From assembly GCF_009928415.1 (NCBI RefSeq), contig NZ_JAABNN010000003.1, positions 92,145 through 156,144 of the forward strand: a stretch of DNA of 64,000 nt, given 5' to 3'. Position 1 is the stretch's first letter. Each line of letters opens with the position of its first letter. Both the position numbers and the translations under genes were made by a program. A model generated the notes under the pieces. That model did no database searches. It saw only the letters and a program-made list of their open reading frames with translations, and was not told the DNA's origin. The stretch comes from Bacillus sp. USDA818B3_A. Its GTDB lineage: Bacteria > Bacillota > Bacilli > Bacillales > Cytobacillaceae. This document shows, piece by piece, positions 28,967 to 37,634 of the stretch.

Positions 28967-28996
28967 AAAGTGCTGAGTAACCTCAGCACTTTTTTG
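28966..28996 (+). terminator. Terminator of the MFS gene
   Basis: Perfect stem AAGTGCTGAG/CTCAGCACTT with TAAC loop and TTTTTT tail; can also act for the opposing Fe-S gene. Confidence 0.9.
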
Positions 28997-29041
28997 TTGG
29001 ACTAGACTATTCGTTTTTAAAAGAGATGCTCTTTTTAATCC

Positions 29042-29947
29042 CTACTCATAAGGGCTTAACCACTCTGGATTTCTGTCATGGCAAATCGAACATTTATCTT
29101 TCTCTAGTTGAAAAGTCAAAAATTCCTTTCCACAAGCTTTGCATCTATTCCTATAATATCGATATTGTGAGATAGATTTATTTCTTAATTCAGGTGTAAT
29201 CCTTATGGCGTCTTCTGGACAGATATCTGTACAATCAAAACAATTCACACATTTTTCATTAGCAGCCTGCAAAAAACCTCCGTTTATAGTAAATACTTTT
29301 TGGGAACAAAAGGAGAAACAAATCTGACATAAGGTACATTTCCCAACAACTAATTCCACTTTATAGAATTGATAATCAGGAAAATACTTTGTAATAAGCC
29401 ATTGATTTTTTTCCATTTTCCACTCTGCAGGTGTCATGTTTTTTACAAATTGCTTTCCGTCTTTTTGAAGGGATGAAAATAAAGCCCTCCGTGATAACCC
29501 CTTATCCTCACTGGTTTCGATTACCTTAATTAAACTTTCATCCAGGTCCCGTAAAGTTTTGTTTGTTTGTTCGAGAATATCATTCCAATTTTTATTGAGA
29601 GGGGTTATCCTCGTCATGATAGAGGCTGCCCCTCTTTGTGTGTAAATAAGCAATTCCTTTACAGATGGAATAAACGATGGATTGTAAACAAGACTACCCT
29701 TTTCAAATTCCCTAGACTCTATCGTACCTTCGATTGCAGAAAGGGGGCAGACCATTATACATTCCCCACATGAATGACATCGTTCTAGATCGATATCAAT
29801 GGACTCATGTGTGACCAGCACTGCTCCCTCATTACAGGCATCTTCACATAAAGTGCAGGTGGACCGGCGATGTTTCTTTCTTGAACAATCGCTGCTAATC
29901 TTTACATCAACATTCAGACTTTCTAGCCAATTCATTAATAAGGACAT
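29042..29947 (-). CDS. Multi-cluster ferredoxin-type Fe-S protein of the molybdoenzyme operon
   Basis: 301 residues with two ferredoxin modules: residues about 30-75 (CTLCEDACNEG, then CHSCGECIMVCPLSAI) and about 200-245 (CTLCQICFSFC, CVNCFDCTDICPEDAI), plus a C-terminal zinc-ribbon-like CKACGKEF...CSICHDR. No signal or membrane helix. It is the last gene of the operon and may pass electrons to or from the electron-transfer subunit, or help cluster assembly. I know no fixed name; a membrane subunit (DmsC/NrfD type) is missing where one is usual. Confidence 0.75.
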   Translation of the reverse strand: MSLLMNWLESLNVDVKISSDCSRKKHRRSTCTLCEDACNEGAVLVTHESIDIDLERCHSCGECIMVCPLSAIEGTIESREFEKGSLVYNPSFIPSVKELLIYTQRGAASIMTRITPLNKNWNDILEQTNKTLRDLDESLIKVIETSEDKGLSRRALFSSLQKDGKQFVKNMTPAEWKMEKNQWLITKYFPDYQFYKVELVVGKCTLCQICFSFCSQKVFTINGGFLQAANEKCVNCFDCTDICPEDAIRITPELRNKSISQYRYYRNRCKACGKEFLTFQLEKDKCSICHDRNPEWLSPYE

Positions 29948-29977
29948 ATACTCACCTACAGGATATTTTTCTCACTA

Positions 29978-30556
29978 TCAAGCCCGAGCATCTCTGTGAA
30001 GGGTAATGACTAAGTTGGGATGGGTAACCGAATCACTTGGCATCCCTTTAGTTTGACTAAGATTTCCGTATTTTTTTCTCAGCTCTTCAATCGGGCCAAA
30101 TTCAATTGCACGCATCGGACATGAAGCTACGCAGGCAGGATCCTCCCCTTTTTCCTGTAAATCCATACAGAAATCACATTTATTTGATTTAAACACCTTT
30201 TTATTATATTGAGGCGAACCATACGGACAAGCCTTTATGCATAATTGTGCCCCCTGACAGACATCCTGGTCGATGGTAACGACTCCATTTTTTTTGTTTT
30301 TTACAACTGCTCCGGTTGGACAGCTCGGTATGCAGGCTGCATCCTTACAGTGATTACATGAAATGGAGAAATAAAATGCTTTTATGTTAGGAACCAATCC
30401 CTTTGTAGGCTGTTCGGTAAAGTATCCTTCTTCATAGGTGTAAACTCTTCGGAAATTAATGCCTGCATCCAGATTATTCTTATCCTTACAAGCCACTGCA
30501 CAAGCCTTACAGCCAATACAGAAGCTTTGATTAATATAAAATCCCAGCTGTTCCAA
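29978..30556 (-). CDS. DmsB-like [4Fe-4S] electron-transfer subunit
   Basis: 192 residues with four Cys clusters in the DmsB/NrfC arrangement: CIGCKACAVAC near 14-24, CNHCKDAACIPSC near 65, CQGAQLCIKACPYG near 95 and CDFCMD...CVASCPMRAIEFG further on. It would carry electrons to the molybdoenzyme catalytic subunit. Start chosen at TTG (30554-30556), 8 bases after AGGGAG; a GTG three codons upstream overlaps that site. Three bases... the catalytic subunit gene ends 12 bases upstream. Confidence 0.9.
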   Translation of the reverse strand: MEQLGFYINQSFCIGCKACAVACKDKNNLDAGINFRRVYTYEEGYFTEQPTKGLVPNIKAFYFSISCNHCKDAACIPSCPTGAVVKNKKNGVVTIDQDVCQGAQLCIKACPYGSPQYNKKVFKSNKCDFCMDLQEKGEDPACVASCPMRAIEFGPIEELRKKYGNLSQTKGMPSDSVTHPNLVITLHRDARA

Positions 30557-30568
30557 GATCCTCACTCC

Positions 30569-32968
30569 CTATGCTTTCTTTACATCAACAAGGTTGGTTA
30601 ATTGCGGGTTAGCTTTTGCCAGAGGTGTTGGTCTTTGCGATGTTAATACGTTAACGGAACCCCGTTGATCAATTCCATTCTTATCAGGCGTATACCATGC
30701 GCCCTGAGGGATTCCCGCAACTCCCGGAGTGATGCGCGGTGTAACTTTTACATATATCAATAATGAGCCTCGGTCATTAAATACCTGAACACGGTCCCCA
30801 TTTTTGATCCCTCTTTTTTCTGCATCCCTTGGATTCATCCACATTTCTTGTTTATACGCCTCCTCCAGCCACGGCTGGTTATCATAGGTGGAGTGACATC
30901 TTCGCTTATAGTGCCAGCTGATGAGCTGCAGCGGATACTTTTTAATTAAAGGGTCCTCTGGTCCTTCCCATGATGAAATATATTTGGCAATCGCCGGGAT
31001 TTCATCGGGTTGGCTCATCTCCCATAGGGCCTTGGAAAATAATTCGATTTTGCCTGAAGGCGTTGAAAAGGGATGATTGGTAATATCATCAATCTGCTCC
31101 TTAAATCCGATCAGAGGCTGGTCAAACTTGAAATGGTGGGCCCCCTTTTTCCTTAATTCTTCAAAGGAAGGAAAACTTGGATCTACTTCTTTTCTCGTTC
31201 GCGTAATGCTTTCTTTTACCCAATCAAGTGTGGTTTTCCCTTCAGTGAACTGTTCCTTCACCCCAAGTTTTTCAGCAACACCAGCAAACACATCGTATTC
31301 ATCTCTGCATTCATATAACGGTTCGAGCGTTTTATCGCCAAATACAACATAATCTCCAGCCCCCCAAGGAAATCCGATATCATATCGTTCAAAAAAGGTT
31401 GTCCCTGGCAGTAAAATATCAGCATATTTAGCACTAGGGGTCATAAAGAGATCACTGGCAACAATAAATTCAACCTTGCTTTCATCCTCAAGCAGTTTTC
31501 TTGTCTTATTGATGTCTGCATGCTGATTGATTAACATATTGCCTGCTAAATTAAAGATTAATTTTATATTCGTATTAAGCCGTTCTGCGCCTTCCAGCCC
31601 ATCAGCAGCAGTCATTTCCATCCCCTTTTCAGCTGCCATGGTCCATTGAAAACAAGGGATGGAAGCCTTAACTGGATTTTCGTAAGTAAATGGTCGAACA
31701 ACGTTCGTTCGGCTCCACGAACCTGTCCCTGCAGCCCAGCCTCCAAGCTTGCCAACATTTCCTGTCAGACAGGCCAATTGTGCCCCCGCGCGCATAAACT
31801 GCTCACCATATGCCTGGCGCTGCGCAGACCAGCCTTGAATTAAAGCAGCTGGCTTTGCTTCTGCATACTCCCGTGCAATTTGCCTGATTTTATCTGCAGG
31901 CACGCGGCATATTTTTTCGGCCCATTCTGGTGTTTTGGGAACTCCGTCTTTTTCCCCTAATAGATAGCTTTTTAATGATTCCTTACCAGCTATACCATCA
32001 GGCATATGGGCTTCATCAAAACCAATACAATTTTTATCTAAGAATGCTTGGTCATGTAATTTTTCAGTAATTAGACAATGCCCCATCGCATCCATGAAGG
32101 CAACGTCCGTTGTCGGCAAGATAGGGATCCATTCATCCGCATAAGCGATTGCGGTATCAGAATAACGGGGATCAATGACAATAATCTTTGCCCCATTTTT
32201 CTTTGCTTGCATTAAATATTCCCGGTAAGGAGTAGAATAGATCATTTCAGCAGGATTTTGTCCCCAGAGAATGATATATTTGGAGTGTAAGAGTGAGTCA
32301 AAACTGCTTCCCGAATCATTCGTGCCATATGTATAAGGAGTCGCTACCCCGCCTGCACCTACACTATAGTCCCCGCGGTAACTTAAGAATCCGCCCGTTA
32401 GCGACAATAGTTTTCTGGCCGCATTCCGGCCGCCATGAATACCGCTGCTTTGCCCCGTTGCATAGTTTACATATCTTGATTCAGGTCCGTATGTATCACC
32501 AATCCGTTTCATTTCCGATGCAATGGTTTCAATAGCCTCATCCCATGTGATCCTTTCAAACTTTCCTTCTCCCCGTTTACCTGTACGTTTCATAGGGTAT
32601 TTTAAGCGCTCAGGATGATAAAGCATCTTACGATAGTTTCTGCCTCTAACACACGCTCTTAGGGGAGGTGACGACAGGTCTCCTCCTTTTTGAGTATCAG
32701 TACTAATACGGACAACTGCCCCATCCTTCACATGGGCTTTGATTACACATCTTCCCCCACAGTTTGTAATACTGCAGGTAGAAATTATTTTCTCTTTGGT
32801 CTCCTCTTTGGCTGAAGCAGGTTTTGCTTCTTCTTTCCTATTCACAAGCAGCTTAGATCCTACTCCACCAGCAATGATGGGAATCCCGATGGCACTTGAC
32901 CATTTTAAAAAGGTCCGTCTTTGCATTTTATTTGATAACAAATTCTTTAAGTGGTTATTTTCAGACAT
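30569..32968 (-). CDS. Molybdopterin oxidoreductase, DMSO-reductase family catalytic subunit
   Basis: 799 residues. A twin-arginine signal (RRTFLKWSS, about 17-25) targets the folded enzyme across the membrane. Then a [4Fe-4S] motif (CSITNCGGRC, with a fourth Cys in LRACVRGR), and the molybdopterin domain. The segment YRGDYSVGAGG aligns with the DmsA region whose Ser ligates molybdenum, so a DmsA-like Ser enzyme is most likely. Substrate could be DMSO, TMAO or another S- or N-oxide. Overlaps torD by 8 bases. Confidence 0.92.
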   Translation of the reverse strand: MSENNHLKNLLSNKMQRRTFLKWSSAIGIPIIAGGVGSKLLVNRKEEAKPASAKEETKEKIISTCSITNCGGRCVIKAHVKDGAVVRISTDTQKGGDLSSPPLRACVRGRNYRKMLYHPERLKYPMKRTGKRGEGKFERITWDEAIETIASEMKRIGDTYGPESRYVNYATGQSSGIHGGRNAARKLLSLTGGFLSYRGDYSVGAGGVATPYTYGTNDSGSSFDSLLHSKYIILWGQNPAEMIYSTPYREYLMQAKKNGAKIIVIDPRYSDTAIAYADEWIPILPTTDVAFMDAMGHCLITEKLHDQAFLDKNCIGFDEAHMPDGIAGKESLKSYLLGEKDGVPKTPEWAEKICRVPADKIRQIAREYAEAKPAALIQGWSAQRQAYGEQFMRAGAQLACLTGNVGKLGGWAAGTGSWSRTNVVRPFTYENPVKASIPCFQWTMAAEKGMEMTAADGLEGAERLNTNIKLIFNLAGNMLINQHADINKTRKLLEDESKVEFIVASDLFMTPSAKYADILLPGTTFFERYDIGFPWGAGDYVVFGDKTLEPLYECRDEYDVFAGVAEKLGVKEQFTEGKTTLDWVKESITRTRKEVDPSFPSFEELRKKGAHHFKFDQPLIGFKEQIDDITNHPFSTPSGKIELFSKALWEMSQPDEIPAIAKYISSWEGPEDPLIKKYPLQLISWHYKRRCHSTYDNQPWLEEAYKQEMWMNPRDAEKRGIKNGDRVQVFNDRGSLLIYVKVTPRITPGVAGIPQGAWYTPDKNGIDQRGSVNVLTSQRPTPLAKANPQLTNLVDVKKA

Positions 32969-33632
32969 ATTCTAATGCCTCCTTTACTTCCAATAAAGAT
33001 GTTAAATCAAAGATTAAAAATTCTTTGAGCAGCATGGCCGCCCCTATATAAAGCCGGCTATTTGAATGATCAATAATTCTTTGACAAAATTCCGGAATCC
33101 AGATAGTCATGTGGTCCTTTAAAAGGTGAATCTGACTCGAAATCAAGTCCTTAATCTCCTTAGTTTCTTCCGTCTGCAGAGATAAATGGATAAGAAAGAT
33201 CATAAACTCTAATTCAAGAAATAAGGAATCGTCTGGTTCGTTATTTTCATGGATATTTTGAAGTCCATATTGGTGAAAAAGCTCTCTGATCTGAAAAGTC
33301 CATTCCTCAAATAATAGACCTTCCTCACTTCGATAATAAGACTCCCAAGGAGGCGCTATTAATGTTCCTGGACCGATAAATAACCGGCGATATTCCTCTT
33401 TTTCAGTCATGACGTTTTTATTTCTTGTCATATTCTCAAAAAAATCTGCGAGGATTTTACCGCCTTCATGGTCGAATTTCAGGTCATTAAATTTCCCCGC
33501 TTTACTTAACTCGGTCAAACGGTCATCATCAATTGGTTCAGCAAATAATAAATGGAGAAATTGATAAAAATTACTCCTAGCTAATAAAAATGGTTGTAAT
33601 TGAATCTGTACGGATTCTTTTGTTGATGTCAT
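32961..33632 (-). CDS. TorD/DmsD-family molybdoenzyme chaperone
   Basis: 223 residues, all-helical, with the family signature near the middle: YRRLFIGPGTLIAPPWESYY (about residues 81-100). Such chaperones bind the twin-arginine signal of the catalytic subunit and hold it until cofactor insertion. First gene of the operon and partner of the subunit encoded downstream. AAGGAGAG ribosome site before the ATG. Confidence 0.9.
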   Translation of the reverse strand: MTSTKESVQIQLQPFLLARSNFYQFLHLLFAEPIDDDRLTELSKAGKFNDLKFDHEGGKILADFFENMTRNKNVMTEKEEYRRLFIGPGTLIAPPWESYYRSEEGLLFEEWTFQIRELFHQYGLQNIHENNEPDDSLFLELEFMIFLIHLSLQTEETKEIKDLISSQIHLLKDHMTIWIPEFCQRIIDHSNSRLYIGAAMLLKEFLIFDLTSLLEVKEALEYV

Positions 33633-33728
33633 TTTCTCTCTCCTTGCTTTATGAAATGACCAACTTCCTTGATTTGTAAGCCTTTATATTGTTAATCTTA
33701 CCGTAATCTAGTAAAACCGGGATAACTT

Positions 33729-33744
33729 TGTGCATTTTTTCACA
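33729..33744 (-). promoter_or_regulatory. FNR box upstream of the molybdoenzyme operon
   Basis: TGTGC-ATTTTT-TCACA on the plus strand, matching the TGTGA-N6-TCACA consensus of Bacillus Fnr in 9 of 10 positions. On the minus strand a -10-like TAGATT lies about 26 bases from the box centre, which suits an activator near -41. Distance to the torD start is about 97 bases. Expected effect: induction under oxygen limitation. Confidence 0.7.
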
Positions 33745-33787
33745 ATAAATTCAAAAACATAAAAATTACTGTTACCAAAGTCACTTT

Positions 33788-33816
33788 TTGGGTTATCGCT
33801 TAAAAACGTGTATAAT
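33788..33816 (+). promoter_or_regulatory. Sigma-A promoter of the DUF6509 gene
   Basis: TTGGGT (33788-33793), 17-base spacer, TATAAT (33811-33816). The first in-frame ATG of the downstream gene (33808) lies inside this element, which rules that start out. Confidence 0.65.
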
Positions 33817-33849
33817 GATGGAGGTAATAAACTGCAAAGGATGATTGGA

Positions 33850-34143
33850 TTGAAGATTACAGAACATGAAGTGGAAAAACTAGAGGATCCATTTGGCCTG
33901 CTTTCTGGAGAACGATACGAGTTTTTTTTAACACTTGAAGTGGATGAAGAGGATGAACTGTATTCAGATAATGGTGTCGGATTAAGATGTATATATGTTC
34001 GTGAAGAAAACGGAGATAAAATAACCAGCTATCACTTTTTTGAGCAAGAATCAGAAAAGGTTCTTGACTTTGAATTAGAAGAGGATGAAGAAGAGTTAGT
34101 TCTTTCTTATTGTAAAGAACACGCTGCCGAAGGAGAAGAATAA
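33850..34143 (+). CDS. DUF6509 family protein
   Basis: About 97 residues, strongly acidic (runs of Glu/Asp near the C-terminus), beginning MKITEHEVEKLEDPFGLLSGERYEFFL, which resembles the DUF6509 family of Bacillaceae. Function unknown. The start is uncertain: the TTG at 33850 has AAAGGA 8 bases upstream and gives the expected N-terminus, while an ATG at 33841 directly abuts that site and the ATG at 33808 is inside the promoter. Confidence 0.72.
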   Translation: MKITEHEVEKLEDPFGLLSGERYEFFLTLEVDEEDELYSDNGVGLRCIYVREENGDKITSYHFFEQESEKVLDFELEEDEEELVLSYCKEHAAEGEE

Positions 34144-34172
34144 AGCAGGAAGTTTTGAACTCCCTGCTTTCT
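34142..34172. terminator. Convergent terminator between DUF6509 and ydjO-like genes
   Basis: AAAGCAGG.AGTT / AACT.CCTGCTTT stem; A and T runs flank it on both sides. Confidence 0.75.
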
Positions 34173-34177
34173 TAATT

Positions 34178-34381
34178 TTACATGAAATTTTTACTGTGGT
34201 TATGAATGACTTGCAACTCTTTAGTAGTTTGAGCCATTTCACTTTTGCAGATAGGACAAACTGGATCCTCGCTGCTTTTAAAATTGTCACGAACCCAGCA
34301 CTTGCAAGTTTCAGATGTACAAACCCAAATCTTTGTTTCCTCTAATTTTATTTCTTCTTCATTTTTTCTGCCAAATGCCAA
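34178..34381 (-). CDS. ydjO: YdjO-like cold-inducible protein
   Basis: 67 residues with a zinc-ribbon: WVCTSETCKCWVRDNF, then PVCPICKSEM, the pattern of the YdjO family (cold-inducible in B. subtilis, function unknown). Start chosen as TTG (34379-34381), 8 bases after AGGGGGA; the frame runs on to a GTG at 34390 inside that site. A -35/-10 pair TTGAAA-16-TATAGT (34477-34450, minus strand) lies about 70 bases upstream. Confidence 0.8.
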   Translation of the reverse strand: MAFGRKNEEEIKLEETKIWVCTSETCKCWVRDNFKSSEDPVCPICKSEMAQTTKELQVIHNHSKNFM

Positions 34382-34462
34382 ATCGATCACTCCCCCTTAA
34401 TAGTCATGATTATCTTTGAACCATGGATTGAAGCTATTATTCTAGTATAACTATATATAAAA

Positions 34463-34612
34463 GGGTGATGCTTTCAATTGTTGCATCACCCCTTTATTTT
34501 TCATAAAAAATGTTTTAATAATAAAAAGACGTAAGCTTACACGAAAGGTAATAAGACATTACACAAACATGCAGTTACGACTAAGCCAAAAATAAATTAC
34601 AGCGCAAAATAT
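34463..34612 (-). ncRNA. Candidate small RNA or attenuated leader between ku and ydjO
   Basis: A consensus promoter on the minus strand (next entry) would start RNA near 34612. About 120 bases later comes a perfect 9-bp hairpin GGGTGATGC/GCATCACCC (34463-34491) with TTTTATATA after it, a good terminator. No ORF with a ribosome site lies between. So the unit is either a ~150-base RNA or a leader that can read through into ydjO. The gap 34382-34760 otherwise only holds the ku terminator. Confidence 0.45.
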
Positions 34613-34618
34613 ATTTAA

Positions 34619-34647
34619 ATTTTATCACAATTTCATACTTTAGTCAA
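34619..34647 (-). promoter_or_regulatory. Consensus sigma-A promoter with no adjacent gene
   Basis: Minus strand TTGACT (34647-34642), exact 17-base spacer, TAAAAT (34624-34619). It faces ydjO, whose start is about 230 bases downstream, with the hairpin at 34463-34491 in between. Confidence 0.7.
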
Positions 34648-34704
34648 TTATGCAAGCTGTGCCTTGACTTATCAGCTTAACAAACTTAAGTATAACAGCG
34701 ATAT

Positions 34705-34733
34705 AAAAAAGGCTAAGACAAAGTTCCTTAGCC
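34705..34733 (-). terminator. Terminator of ku
   Basis: GGCTAAG/CTTAGCC stem followed by TTTTTTATA on the minus strand. Confidence 0.85.
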
Positions 34734-34760
34734 TTCCTTATTAGATTGAAATTGAAATCT

Positions 34761-35645
34761 CTATGCTTCTTTCTTTACTTTTGCTGGTGCTTTTTTTCTT
34801 GGGACTGCCGCTTTTTTGGGTTTAGCTACATCAGTCGCGGCATTCTTAAGTGCAGGTGCCGGTGTTTTACTCGGTTTTGTTCGGTCAATGGATGCCTGCA
34901 GGGCAGCCATTAGATCGGTTACATTGGATGCTGGTTCTTTCGCCGCTGCCGTAACTGTTTCTTGACCGGTTCGTTTAGACTCAATTAGCTCTAATAACGC
35001 CGTACGATACTCGTCTGTATATTTTTCCGGCTCAAATTTAGTGGTTAATTGATCAATCAATAATATCGCCGTTTCTAACTCTCTATCTGTTACTTTATCC
35101 TCTGCAGGAACATTAGGTACATCTCCTGCTTTCCGGACCTCATCAGGATAATGGATCGTTTCCATCACCAACGTATTTTCGTATACACGAATGACTGCCA
35201 GCTGTTCCTTAGAGCGAATAATGATTTTTGCCAGACCTACCTTTTGAGAATCCTGCAACGCTTTGCGCAATAATGAATAAGCTTTACTTCCACCTTCATT
35301 TGGTGACATATAATAGGTGCGGTCGAAATAAATCGGATCGATCTCTTCAATTTTTACAAAATCAATAATTTCTACAGCCTTCTCTTCATTTTCTTTACGG
35401 AGCTTTTCTAATTCATCATTATCAAGGACAACAAACTTTCCCTTTGTATACTCATACGCTTTGACGATATCTTCCGGTTTTACTTCTTCTTCACAGACGG
35501 TACAAATTTTTTCGTACTTAATCGGTGCATGACATTTGTTATGCAAGGTCCGAAGTTTGATATCTTTATCCTCAGTCGCTGTATGGAGTTTAATTGGGAT
35601 ATTTACAAGTCCAAAACTAATACTGCCTTTCCACATTGTATGCAT
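34761..35645 (-). CDS. ku: Ku DNA end-binding protein for NHEJ
   Basis: 294 residues. The Ku core begins WKGSISFGLVNIPIKLHTATED and includes KCHAPIKYEKICTVCEEEV and YFDRTYYMSPN, as in YkoV. The C-terminal 50 residues are Lys/Ala/Pro-rich (PKKAAVPRKKAPAKVKK), a DNA-binding tail usual in bacterial Ku. It binds double-strand ends and recruits LigD, encoded divergently next door. In B. subtilis the pair works mainly in spores. Confidence 0.96.
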   Translation of the reverse strand: MHTMWKGSISFGLVNIPIKLHTATEDKDIKLRTLHNKCHAPIKYEKICTVCEEEVKPEDIVKAYEYTKGKFVVLDNDELEKLRKENEEKAVEIIDFVKIEEIDPIYFDRTYYMSPNEGGSKAYSLLRKALQDSQKVGLAKIIIRSKEQLAVIRVYENTLVMETIHYPDEVRKAGDVPNVPAEDKVTDRELETAILLIDQLTTKFEPEKYTDEYRTALLELIESKRTGQETVTAAAKEPASNVTDLMAALQASIDRTKPSKTPAPALKNAATDVAKPKKAAVPRKKAPAKVKKEA

Positions 35646-35775
35646 TGGAATTCTCCATTCTTTTTCTTTTATTTTGCGGAAAGCTTTTAAATATCATGCT
35701 TTAAAACATTTGCCAAAAGGATGAAGTGTTATCGATTGATGCAAAATAACATAAAAAAGAGAGGATATTAAAATA

Positions 35776-37617
35776 ATGAAGCCGATGCTGCCAAGCTTAA
35801 CCTTTGATTTACCCGTACGGCCAGATTGGCAGTACGAGGTAAAATATGATGGTTTTCGGGCAATTTTAACTTGGAATGCTGATGGAATCGAACTTATGAG
35901 CAGGAATGGAAAGGATTTATTACCCCAATTCCCTGAAATAAAAGAATTCCTAATGCGGTATGAGAGTCAATTAAGACCCTTTATTCCCTTACAATTAGAT
36001 GGGGAATTAGTCTATCTCGAAAACACACATAAAGCTAATTTTTCTGCGATCCAAGTCCGGGGCAGGTTAAAGAGTGAAAAGAAAATTTCAGAACAAGCCA
36101 AAAATTCTCCCTGCCGTTTAATGGTGTTTGATGTATTGATATTTAAAGGAAAAGGGACTTCCGGGGAACCCTTTCATAAAAGGAAAAAAACATTACTGGA
36201 ATTATTTCGTTCGATAGGGTTTGATTTGGATCCTGACCCCTATAATGACCAGCTTTTTCAATACGTAAAACCACACGAAGACTTTAACGAGTTATGGGAA
36301 AAAGTTGTCTTATACGATGGTGAAGGAATTATAGCCAAGAATAATAGAAGTCTTTGGGAGGAAGGGAAACGTTCACTGCAATGGCTCAAGTATAAGAACT
36401 GGAAATTTGTCAGCTGTTTTATTACCTCCTATGATAAAACGAATGGGTATTTTTATATCGGTGTATACAAAGGTCAAGCTATTTTTTCAATTGGCCAAGT
36501 ATTATTTGGGTTTAAACCAGAAGAAAAGGATGCGCTAAAACAAACAATAAGACAAAACATGGTGAAAGAAGACGATCAATTTATTTATGTGGAACCAGCT
36601 ATATGTCTTGAAGTAAAATACCTGGAACTATATGACAATCAACTGCGCGAACCCCATTTTGACCGCTTTCGTTTTGATTTAGAACCAGCAGGTTGTACTT
36701 ATGACCACTTTATGTTTGCCCAAAAAAACCTTCCCGAAGATTTGGAAATTACTCATCCTGACAAACCCTTGTGGGAAAAGTTAAACATACAAAAGGCTGA
36801 TTATATTCTTTATTTACGGGAAGTCTCGCCATATATGCTGCCATTCTTAAAGGACCGCCTGTTAACCGTTATCCGTTTTCCACATGGAATGTTTGGGGAA
36901 GCTTTTTATCAAAAAAACTGCCCTGATTATGCACCAGAGTTTGTTCAGACTAAAATAGATGAAGGAATCGATTACATCTTATGCAATAACCTAAAAACAC
37001 TTGTATGGCTCGGAAATCAAATCGCGATAGAATTTCATATCCCATTTCAAACTGTTAACAGCATAGGTCCAAGCGAAATCGTCTTCGATTTGGACCCGCC
37101 GTCCAAGGATGCATTCCATTTAGCGATTAAAGCTGCCTTATTAATAAAAGAAGTACTTGATCAATTGAATCTCATTGGATTCATAAAAACTTCCGGGAAC
37201 AAAGGTCTGCAAGTGTACCTTCCTTTGCCGGAGAATGTTTATTCCTATGATGACACAAGGTTATTTACCAGCTTTATGGCAGAATATTTAATATCGAAAG
37301 ATCCTGATTCGTTCACGATCGAACGAATGAAAAAGAATCGCGGCGGCAGATTATATGTGGATTATGTTCAACATTCAGAAGGAAAAACAATTATCGCTCC
37401 TTACTCCATGAGAGGAAATGAGCACGCCGGTGTCGCGACCCCTCTCTATTGGGAGGAAGTAAATGAAAAACTGACACCTGTGTCCTTTAATATGGAAAAC
37501 GCTCTTAAACGAATTCGCAGCCAAGGCGACCCATTTTCAGATTATTTTCAAACAAAGGAGATTCAGCCCTTTTCTCCAGTCCTTGAGTTTTTAAGAAAAT
37601 CCGGAAAAAAAGGATAA
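35776..37617 (+). CDS. ligD: LigD: ATP-dependent DNA ligase fused to NHEJ polymerase
   Basis: 613 residues. The N-terminal ligase has the catalytic Lys in YEVKYDGFRA (about residue 24) and the later ligase motif DGEGIIAKN (about 190) and LQWLKYK. The C-terminal primase-polymerase domain starts near THPDKPLWEKLNIQKADY (about 330) with the metal-binding pair in VFDLDPP (about 435). The phosphoesterase domain is absent, as is usual in Bacillus (LIG-POL order). GAGAGGA ribosome site 10 bases before the ATG. Divergent from ku with 130 bases between; no clear sigma-G promoter was found there. Confidence 0.96.
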   Translation: MKPMLPSLTFDLPVRPDWQYEVKYDGFRAILTWNADGIELMSRNGKDLLPQFPEIKEFLMRYESQLRPFIPLQLDGELVYLENTHKANFSAIQVRGRLKSEKKISEQAKNSPCRLMVFDVLIFKGKGTSGEPFHKRKKTLLELFRSIGFDLDPDPYNDQLFQYVKPHEDFNELWEKVVLYDGEGIIAKNNRSLWEEGKRSLQWLKYKNWKFVSCFITSYDKTNGYFYIGVYKGQAIFSIGQVLFGFKPEEKDALKQTIRQNMVKEDDQFIYVEPAICLEVKYLELYDNQLREPHFDRFRFDLEPAGCTYDHFMFAQKNLPEDLEITHPDKPLWEKLNIQKADYILYLREVSPYMLPFLKDRLLTVIRFPHGMFGEAFYQKNCPDYAPEFVQTKIDEGIDYILCNNLKTLVWLGNQIAIEFHIPFQTVNSIGPSEIVFDLDPPSKDAFHLAIKAALLIKEVLDQLNLIGFIKTSGNKGLQVYLPLPENVYSYDDTRLFTSFMAEYLISKDPDSFTIERMKKNRGGRLYVDYVQHSEGKTIIAPYSMRGNEHAGVATPLYWEEVNEKLTPVSFNMENALKRIRSQGDPFSDYFQTKEIQPFSPVLEFLRKSGKKG

Positions 37618-37634
37618 GGCGGAGCCTTATCCTT
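37610..37634. terminator. Convergent terminator overlapping ligD and dapF stops
   Basis: Perfect AAGGATAAGGC/GCCTTATCCTT stem with a GGA loop; the stem covers the last codons of both genes. Confidence 0.75.

Noticed and set aside
35646..35775. Sigma-G promoters between ku and ligD
   Set aside because: I searched for the expected -35/-10 pair and found no match with acceptable spacing on either strand.
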